NCBI GenBank assembly: GCA_030765055.1
Contig: CM060950.1
Span: 466,271,495 to 466,335,494 of the forward strand
Source of the DNA: Mantis religiosa
Lineage: Eukaryota > Arthropoda > Insecta > Mantodea > Mantidae
DNA: 64,000 nt
Direction: 5' to 3'
Shown: positions 57,555 through 64,000 of the stretch, in pieces
How the letters are laid out: every line of letters begins with the position of its first letter
How positions within the stretch are numbered: the first letter of the stretch is position 1
The notes under the pieces: model-generated
Database searches by the model: none
Told to the model about the DNA's origin: nothing
The model's input: the letters and a program-made list of their open reading frames with translations, nothing else
Program-made: the position numbers and the translations under genes

Positions 57555-58846
57555 AACCATTTATAAAGAAAAATTTTACGGTCATAAGTTTTTGCACTAA
57601 AAATCAATCTTATTGTATTCTGTTAGCTTAATGTGAAACAAACACGCCGTAGTAGTTTCATTGTTGCTGCTCCTGGTTCCCGCCTGTGAGAACCAGGCAA
57701 GTTCAGACATGTTCAGTATTGCTTACCGCTGCAATGGAGGTACCATGCGAGGAACAATATTCGGCTTTGAAATTGTGCTTTCGTCTCAACAAATCTTCAG
57801 TTGAGGCCTATACAATGTTACAGGAGGCCTATGGAGAGTCTGTTCTTCCCTACAACACAGCTCGAAGGTGATTTAAAATGTTTAAAGAGGGGAGACAATC
57901 AATTTCAAAGGAAGGTGGTACTCCAGTTACTGCTCTTACGGAAGAAAACATCAACACTGCTGCTGCCATTGTGAGAGAGGATCGAAGAATTACCTTAAGA
58001 TCACTTTCTGAAATACTGAACATTTCATTGGGTGCCACACACACGTTGGTGACAGAAACATTACACATGAGACGTGTTTGTGCGCGATGGGTTCCAAGAC
58101 TGTTGGTTCCCGAACAAAACGACATTTGCGTGCAGGTCTGCATGCAGTTAAACTTGATGTTAGAGGAAGATCCGGAGTTCCTTTCAAATGTAATCACTGC
58201 TGATGAAACTTGGCTACATCATTTTGATCCTGAGAGCAAACAGCAAAGCTCAGTGTGGAAATCTCCTTCATCACCAAGCCCCAAAAAAGCAAAAGCGGTT
58301 GCTTCTGGTGGGAAAGTTATGGTCATTTCATTCTTTGATATTCATGGAATGGTTTATCAGCATATTGTACCTGCACACACATCAGTAAATGGACAATACT
58401 ACAGGGATGTTCTGAAAACATTGCAAGTCCATATCAGGCACAAAAGACCATATTTTCGTGAAGCAGGCTGGATGCTGCACCACGATAATATTGCCAAAGT
58501 TGTTGCTGAATAACTTGCAAAAATCGTCGTGAAGTGCATCCCTCAGCCTTCCTATAGTCCGGATTTAGCCCCATGTGACTTTTTTCTATTCCCTAGCTTG
58601 AAGAAACGCCTTCGTGGGAGGCATTATCCATCATCAGAAGCAGTGGTGAAGGCTGCGGAGGCGATTTTGAAGGATCTCTCAAAAAATGGTTTCCAGCATA
58701 TCTTTGAAGACTTGCAGAAACGCTGGGACAAGTGCATCGCATTCAGGGGAGACTATTTTGAGAAGGACCATCAAAATTATGCGGATGAGTAAAGGTACGT
58801 TATGAAAATAAAATAGTTGTAGGCATTCTTTATTGAACAGCCCACG
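57555..58846 (+). mobile_element. Mariner (family B) copy 3, left end worn
   Basis: The right end (inverted CGTGGGCTGTTCAATAAAG) is sharp and followed by TA. The left end is recognisable only from about ATAAAGAAAAATTTTACGGTC onward; the outer 10-15 bp have changed. The leader holds the CCTGGTTC/GAACCAGG hairpin at 57,672-57,697. It contains the best family B transposase. Confidence 0.85.
57734..58792 (+). pseudogene. Mariner transposase (family B), one frame with two stop codons
   Basis: The whole gene stays in one frame: MEVPCEEQYSALKLCFRLNK, SSVEAYTMLQEAYGESVLPY (helix-turn-helix), TGA at 57,869-57,871 where the family has Trp, FKEGRQSISKEGG, DRRITLRSLSEILNISLGAT, RWVPRLLVPEQND, MLEEDPEFLSNVITADETWL with the first Asp, KAVASGGKVMVISFFDIHGM, second Asp in WMLHHDN, then IAKVVAE and TAA at 58,511-58,513, third Asp in SYSPDLAPCDFFLFPSLKKR, GRHYPSSEAVVKAAEAILKD, ending FRGDYFEKDHQNYADE. 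Four codons (ARPH of HHDNARPHI) are missing right after the second Asp, which would probably inactivate the enzyme even without the stops. Confidence 0.93.
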
Positions 58847-58984
58847 TACTTACACATTATATGAGTTACCATTTTATGTCTTAGTCCACTATACACATTA
58901 ACGGCGTGGTTATTTATTAATGATGGACCTTGACTTAATTCACTTTCCGTCAAAACGGCTCCTGCGAATATGACGTTGAGGCCT

Positions 58985-59720
58985 CGATCACCAAAGCTAG
59001 GAAAGGGAAACCTGTAATACAGTAAGCGTCAGATAAGCCTACCGCTACAGCCTGCATTACGTTTACCGGCAATCTATCCGGCAGAATCAGCAGCATTCTC
59101 GCCAAATACATCATCAGGACCATCCACAAGCCACCTCTGAAGATTAAACTTCTGTTGAGACCAGTGAAACACAAACTGGACTTGCAAGTTCCGGGAGTGT
59201 ACCTCATTCCCTGTGACAAACCGGATAAGGATGATCCTTCCGGACAAACCGGAAGGACCATCGCTACTAGGATAAACGAACATGAATGGAGTATTCCTTT
59301 AATGCAACCTGAGAAGTCTGGGCTGGCAGAGCATTGTTTTGATAACGACCAAGGAGCCACTTTTCGGAAGAGGACCATCTTGGAAAAATGCAAGTTACTG
59401 GGAGCGGAGAATTAAGGAGGGTTTGGCCATTTCCTCCGAGAGGAGCACACTCAGTCATGATGCTGGATTTCAGTTCAGCTTCTCTTGGAAACCAAAATTA
59501 AAATGGAAATCCGTCGACTTAAGAAGGACAGATCAATACAGCTTAATTATCAAGTTAAGTAGTTACGTTTCTTTGACACCATTAATTTTCTATACTCACG
59601 CCATTTCCTGACCTGGCATTTAATTTATTGTTTATATTTGTGTTACATCCAGTGATTCATTTGTGGTTATAACATTTAATAAATATCCTGATGATGGGAG
59701 AGATGCACACTCCCGGAAGG
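58985..59720 (+). pseudogene. Penelope-like retroelement, C-terminal linker and GIY-YIG endonuclease
   Basis: Forward reading: TGNLSGRISSILAKYIIRTI and HKPPLKIKLLLRPVKHKLDL (the linker after the RT thumb), then VPGVYLIPCDKP, SGQTGRTIATRINEHEW, PEKSGLAEHCFDNDQGATF, TILEKCKLL; after a frame change ERRIKEGLAISS and FSFSWKPKLK. This is the GIY-YIG nuclease that nicks target DNA in Penelope elements. The GVY half is clear; the YxG half is degraded to PSGQTG. The RT itself is absent (5' truncation). CCTGATGATGG near 59,687 fits the 3' untranslated region. Confidence 0.82.
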
Positions 59721-59880
59721 GGGAAGGGGGGAGAGGCGGCCAGCGACCCGTGACACTTCCCTAATCATCCCCTCAGTTAGTGACTGAGATAAATGGGTGG
59801 GCGTAGTCCGGATGCCTCTGGTCCCCTACTTTGCTGCTGTTGGTCGGGCTTTCCGATAATTGGGTGACACTGCTCCCTCC

Positions 59881-61395
59881 TCAAAGCTGGTCGTCCCGAA
59901 CAGCACCATCGTAGCGGGCTAGACGATCCAGGTGTACCACCAACATCTTTCCTCGGGGCACCTTCTGGATGCGGTAGACCACGTCATTTGTCCTCTTCAC
60001 CACCCGGTACAGCCCTTGCCATGACTGCTAAAGCTTCGGGCAGCGTCCCTTGGTCCACGTAAGTCGGTACAACCAGACCAGGTCACCTTGCTGGAACCCT
60101 TGGCTGTCGGCTTGTCTGTCATATCGGGTCTTCATTCGGTCGCTCGCCTTCTGGATATTCTGGCGAGCCATCTCGTGCATGTCGTGGAGGTGGTCCACCA
60201 GGTTCTCAACATACTCGGTCGCTGGCTGTTTCGCTTCCGGAGGGCTTCCAAAAGACAGGTCACAAGGGAGGTGTAACACTTGGCCGAACATTAAGCTGGC
60301 TGGCGTTATCCCAGTTGTGTTGTGTGTAGACGAGCGGTAGGCCAGCAAGAACAGTGGCACCTCGACGTCCCAGTCTCGCTGATGGCTGGCCACAACCTTC
60401 CTCAGGTGGTCCTCTAAGGACTTGAAGTATCTTTCGACGATGCCATTCGACTGGGGATGTAGAGGTGTCATGCGGGTCTTGTTCACCCCAAGCCTTTGTA
60501 GTGCCTCCTTCATTAGGTTGGACTCAAAATTGGTACCCTGGTCATTGTGTAGCTCTAACGACACCCCAAATCGACAGAGCACTTGCTCCACGAGGCAGTC
60601 TGTGATTGTCTTTGCCTCTTGGTTTGGGTTGGCATACAGCTCCGGCCACTTGGTGAAGTAGTCCACGACCATCATCAGTTACTTGTTGCCTCGGTCGGAA
60701 ACGGGGAACGCTCCAGCAATGTCAACGGCGATCCGTTCGAATGGCGCTATCACGTTGTACTGCTGCATGCGACCCCGGCTCCCAGTCTGGGGGCCGTGAC
60801 TCGCCGCGCACACGTGACACTGACGGCACCATCTCTCAGCGTCTGCTCGGAGCCTCAGCCAGTAGTAGCGCTGCCGTAATTTGTCAATCGTTCGGTTCGC
60901 TCCCAGTTATCCTCCTGAAGTGCCGGCGTGCACTTCCTCCAAGACTTCCAGGACCTTACTCCGAGGAAGTATCAACTGTTCTCTCTGCGTCTTCCCATCG
61001 GGCTACTCCCATACCCGGAACAGCACGCCTTCTCTGGTCTTCAACGAGTCCCATTGGGCCCAGTACGACTTGTAGGTGGCGCTCCTCGGTGCGATGTCCT
61101 CCCAGGTTGGTCTCGTCCCTGCCTCCACTTCCCTCAAGAGTGCCCCAAGTCTGCGTCCGCCAGTTGCTCCCTCCTCAGACCTGCGCTATCCCAGCCATCC
61201 GTATGCACTTTCGTGACTACTCGGACTGCCGCGGCACACTCCTACTCTTCCACTCTTGTGCATTGGCCGCAAATGGGACAGGGTCTTCGGGACATGGCGT
61301 CAGCGTTACCGTGGCTCTTTCCTCTACGATGTTCCAAGGTGAAGTCGTACTGCTGCAGCCTCTGGATCCAAAGTGCTGCCCCCCCAGGGGCCTAC
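59881..61395 (-). pseudogene. Ty3/Gypsy pol fragment: end of RNase H, integrase
   Basis: Reverse strand, in order: a piece just after RNase H (IQRLQQYDFTLEHRRGKSHG, NADAMSRRPC, near 61,385-61,270), spacer, HAGTSGG and CRQCHVCAASHG (the H2C2 zinc finger of integrase, near 60,930-60,790), IAPFERIAVDIAGAFPVS, then the integrase core: Asp in VVDYFTKWPELY, Asp in LHNDQGTNFES, Glu in GIVERYFKSLEDHL; then YRSSTHNTTGITPASLMFGQ and, past an in-frame TAG at 60,028-60,030, LYRVVKRTNDVVYRIQKVPR to a TGA at 59,881. Other stops lie at the second zinc His and before MMVVDYF. gag, protease, RT and both LTRs are not present. No envelope gene is seen. Confidence 0.88.
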
Positions 61396-62124
61396 TTAGG
61401 TAGGTACGGGAATTGGCGATCCCGGGGTGCCCGAGCCATTCATCCCCATTGTCATCTTCTCATACCCATTTCCCCGTAGGATTAGGTTTCTTCCTCTTCT
61501 AAGCTTATTATGAATTCATAGTTTTAAGGGCTCTAGGTTTATTAACTCCTGACTCACCATCAGGGATCTTTTCTATCTCCGTGGTGCTGTCCCACGGTTT
61601 CGGCGCAGCTTACAACTTGTGTGCTCCCCGGAGGTCTCAGGCGCGAAGGTTGAGTGGACCCTCCTCACTACCCCTTTCGTGCGACACTAGGTGCGGAGCC
61701 GTTCCATTGCCATGTACACCCACGTAGCTCCGAAGGGGCCGGGTACCCTCGGACATCTCGGCGGACGCGTATCGCTGGGGTGGACGGGGAGACCCGACGT
61801 GTTACCGCTGTCTGAGGCCCGATGTAAACAACCACAAGTCCCCTGAATCCACGCTGACTCCGTTGAGGTAGCGTGGCCTAAAGTGGGGAGCCATTGGCGG
61901 TTATTCCAGTGGTAGGGGCATAAAGTCGGGCCTGCCTATGGTGAACGTGTCGCATACCGGTCAGTAGTGATAGGCGGAGGGTAACTCCTCCGAAGTACTC
62001 CGTGAGATCGGGCCTGAAGCGGGTGCCCAGGCCGGCACAGACCGTAAGATTTAGGTGTCTTTCTTTCTTTATCCCCCTGATGGCAGGCTGACGCCGACGG
62101 TTCCGGAGGGGGGACCTATTCATC
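61396..62124 (+). other. Probable 5' untranslated region of the non-LTR element
   Basis: GC-rich, no coding frame, continuous with ORF1. Its left border with the Gypsy fragment is near 61,396 but no target duplication can be seen without the 3' end. An internal promoter would be expected in such a leader; I cannot point to one. Confidence 0.5.
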
Positions 62125-63558
62125 ATGGCTCCCTTGCGCCCAAAAACTCCAACTACAACGTGTAACAGTATGGTAAAAGAAGTAGCCGAGGCATTTGGTC
62201 CTCGCTACTTAGTAGTAAAACGGACAGAGGAGGGTAAGACATTTACATCGGTGAACCCTTTTGTTATTCAAAAGGGTCTCGATAAAATATCTGGTGCAGT
62301 CAAGTCGTGTGTGAAGTCGAGAAACGGCACACTCCTGGTTGAAGCACCAAGCGTCACCCAGGCAGCGGCGGTACTGAAAGCTACAATGCTTGGTAGTTAC
62401 CCTATCAGCGTTATGGTGCATAAGTCCCTGAACTCTTGGCGAGGTGTTGTAAACACCCGTGCATTGGACGGTATGTCCAACGAAGAGATTCAGGAGAACC
62501 TTAAAGAACAAGGTGTCACGGCAGTGTATCGCGTGCAACGACGTGAGCGCGGGGAATTGGTGCCGACTCGTACCCTGTTCCTAACCTTTGATAGGATTGA
62601 CCTCCCTCAAAGGATAAAGGCAGGGTATGAAGCAATTGAAGTCAGACCATACATTCCTAACCCCTTGAGATGCTATAAGTGCCAGCGCTTTGGTCACACT
62701 AGTGACATTTGTAACGGTGTACCTACTTGTGTTAGCTGCGGAGGCGTCTTGCATGAAGATGCTTGTACAAGACCTCCAGCATGCATTAACTGCAGCGGTG
62801 AACATTCATCAAATTCCCGCGAATGTCCCCGTTTCATAGAAGAGCGTGCGATCCAAGAGATCCGGGTCAAAGAGAAGGTGTCCTTCTCGGAAGCTCGGAA
62901 GCTCTTGCGTACTCGCCAACCGTTGGTTGCTAGGTCCGTTAGTTACAGCGCAGCTGTAGCTAAGCCGGTACCTAGACGCGAAATCGCAACTCAAACTGGC
63001 GATTTAAACGGCGCAACAATTGCAGAAAAAACAATAGCACCTAGGGTACAGACAAAGCAACAGTCATCAGCAAGTGTAGCAGTGTGCACACCTAGCGAAG
63101 CCAGTCGTGGAAAGCTGTCATCCAAATCACCGCCAAGACCATCGACCTCAAAAAGTTCTCAGCCAGTTACATGTAACGCACCAGCAAAGCAGTTAAAGAA
63201 AGCGTATGTAGGAAGCGACTCTCTGCAAGATAAAAATACTTGTAGCAGGTCGGCAAACCAGCGGAAGTGTCCGCGGCCATCTCCTCCGAGATCGTCTTCT
63301 GACGACTCTTCAGGAGAGGAGACTGATCGGCGATTATCGTCGTCGTCGATCTCCGTTTCCAATCGGTTCGAGGCTCTCAAACCGAAGTTCTCCATCGGGA
63401 AACGTACCTCCTCAGAAGAGGAGATGGAACAGGAGGATCCCGTCCACACTGCCCAAGGGGCAGTGAAAAAGAGGCAGGAAAAATCTCCTGAAAAAGGTGT
63501 TAGCCCAACACCGAAGAAAAAGGGTAAATTGATTCGGCCGCCTTTAAAGTCGTCATAA
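62125..63558 (+). CDS. ORF1 of an I/Jockey-type non-LTR retrotransposon, 477 residues
   Basis: Intact RNA-binding protein that coats the element's transcript. Residues about 25-175 form the conserved region before the knuckles (VVKRTEEGKTFTSVNPFVIQ, MLGSYPISVMVHKSLNSWRG, GVTAVYRVQRRERGELVPTR, YIPNPLRCYKCQRFG). Three zinc knuckles follow: 183-196 (CYKCQRFGHTSDIC), 202-214 (CVSCGGVLHEDAC) and 220-234 (CINCSGEHSSNSREC, last spacing variant), then FSEARKLL, a motif often seen after the knuckles in these ORF1s. The rest is a low-complexity tail rich in Ser, Lys and Glu (SSSDDSSGEE, SEEEMEQED). ORF2 starts 20 bp after the stop, in another frame, as usual for two-ORF elements. No stop or frame break is seen, so the copy is recent. 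Confidence 0.92.
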   Translation: MAPLRPKTPTTTCNSMVKEVAEAFGPRYLVVKRTEEGKTFTSVNPFVIQKGLDKISGAVKSCVKSRNGTLLVEAPSVTQAAAVLKATMLGSYPISVMVHKSLNSWRGVVNTRALDGMSNEEIQENLKEQGVTAVYRVQRRERGELVPTRTLFLTFDRIDLPQRIKAGYEAIEVRPYIPNPLRCYKCQRFGHTSDICNGVPTCVSCGGVLHEDACTRPPACINCSGEHSSNSRECPRFIEERAIQEIRVKEKVSFSEARKLLRTRQPLVARSVSYSAAVAKPVPRREIATQTGDLNGATIAEKTIAPRVQTKQQSSASVAVCTPSEASRGKLSSKSPPRPSTSKSSQPVTCNAPAKQLKKAYVGSDSLQDKNTCSRSANQRKCPRPSPPRSSSDDSSGEETDRRLSSSSISVSNRFEALKPKFSIGKRTSSEEEMEQEDPVHTAQGAVKKRQEKSPEKGVSPTPKKKGKLIRPPLKSS

Positions 63559-63578
63559 GCTAAAGCAAATCTACCACC

Positions 63579-64000
63579 ATGTCTATTATTCATTGGAACT
63601 TACGCGGAATTAGAACACACAGACCTGAGCTCGAATTGTTGCTCAATAAACACGAACCACTCGTCATTTGCCTACAAGAGACTAAGATGCGTCCTTTAGA
63701 CGACTTCAAAATCAGAGGCTATACTCCACTAAGGTGCGATGTTGAACCTGAGGAGGGTATGCCTGCGCATGGAGGCACTATGATGCTCCTCAGAGATGAC
63801 ATTTTTGTTGAATTTGTACCTTTACAGTCTGACATCCAGTCAGTTGCTGTACGCATCCGACTTCCATCCATACATTTTGCTATCTGCAACATTTATCTAC
63901 CACCTTCCGATGACCTCTCGCTTACTGACTTACAACATCTGGTCTCCCAGCTACCAACACCTTATCTGCTCGTGGGAGGCCTAAATGCACACCATACTCT
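63579..64000 (+). CDS. ORF2 start: endonuclease domain of the non-LTR element, cut by the window edge
   Basis: The start is MSIIHWNLRGIRTHRPELEL in good context (ACCACCATG). It is the apurinic-like endonuclease (EEP) that nicks target DNA before reverse transcription: first Asn in HWNLRG, Glu in ICLQETKM, then PAHGGTMMLL, ICNIYLPPSDD and PYLLVGGLNAHHT. Family members read GDFNAHHT at the last motif; here the codons give GGLN, so the catalytic Asp and the following Phe are replaced. The frame is open for 140 codons to the edge. Reverse transcriptase and RNase H would lie beyond. Confidence 0.9.
   Translation, partial: MSIIHWNLRGIRTHRPELELLLNKHEPLVICLQETKMRPLDDFKIRGYTPLRCDVEPEEGMPAHGGTMMLLRDDIFVEFVPLQSDIQSVAVRIRLPSIHFAICNIYLPPSDDLSLTDLQHLVSQLPTPYLLVGGLNAHHT

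Noticed and set aside
58950..59393. 147-codon reverse frame
   Set aside because: It is the shadow of the forward-strand Penelope GIY-YIG coding sequence.
60028..60675. Complete retrovirus-like element
   Set aside because: Only the pol end (integrase) is present; no gag, RT, envelope or LTR was found, so it is a fragment of a Gypsy retrotransposon.

Overview
This window is transposon-packed nuclear DNA of an animal, most likely an insect. The evidence is the mix of element families: several DD34D mariner types, Tc1 and IS630-like elements, PIF/Harbinger, hAT, a Mutator-like transposase, Penelope, a Ty3/Gypsy pol fragment, an I/Jockey-type non-LTR element with an insect-style three-knuckle ORF1, and several tRNA-derived SINEs. 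A large polyneopteran-type genome fits, but the species cannot be fixed from sequence alone. I found no convincing host gene. Nearly every meaningful open frame belongs to a mobile element, and most are broken.

Layout. 1-23.2 kb is a nest of old DNA transposons. An IS630-like gene (3.7-6.9 kb) is split by a non-LTR fragment and a Mutator-like element. A second IS630-like gene (7.8-8.9 kb) abuts a hAT, and a third (16.4-18.2 kb) is split by another hAT with a perfect 8-bp target duplication. A mariner-like gene (21.0-23.1 kb) is split by a Harbinger. 23.3-25.5 kb is an inverted pair of mariners. 26.7-28.1 kb is a Tc1 element with the only uninterrupted transposase gene in the window. 28.4-32.8 kb is a SINE-rich zone.

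33-53 kb is the most unusual part. Three different mobile elements have been turned into tandem arrays: a Harbinger transposase segment (about 6 units of about 180 bp), the body of SINE-A (about 30 units of 106/108 bp, with the tRNA-like head still at one end), and the last 28 codons of a mariner transposase (two arrays, about 31 and 25 units of 84/85 bp). The two mariner arrays lie inside what looks like a single mariner stretched to 8.3 kb (44,786-53,100), still bounded by matching terminal repeats and TA dinucleotides. The same zone carries a pure TTA repeat of about 1 kb and a duplicated 1.1-kb segment; a second ATT repeat of similar size follows at 55.4 kb.

57-64 kb holds a near-complete mariner, a Penelope GIY-YIG fragment, a Gypsy integrase fragment, and the 5' end of a non-LTR element with an intact ORF1 and an open but truncated ORF2 running off the right edge.

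How the pieces relate: the genes do not form a pathway. The relations are nesting (younger elements inside older ones, giving relative ages), parasitism (deletion derivatives and SINEs need enzymes from other copies), and conversion of dead elements into satellite DNA. All identifications rest on motif recognition and by-eye repeat comparison; no database search was run.
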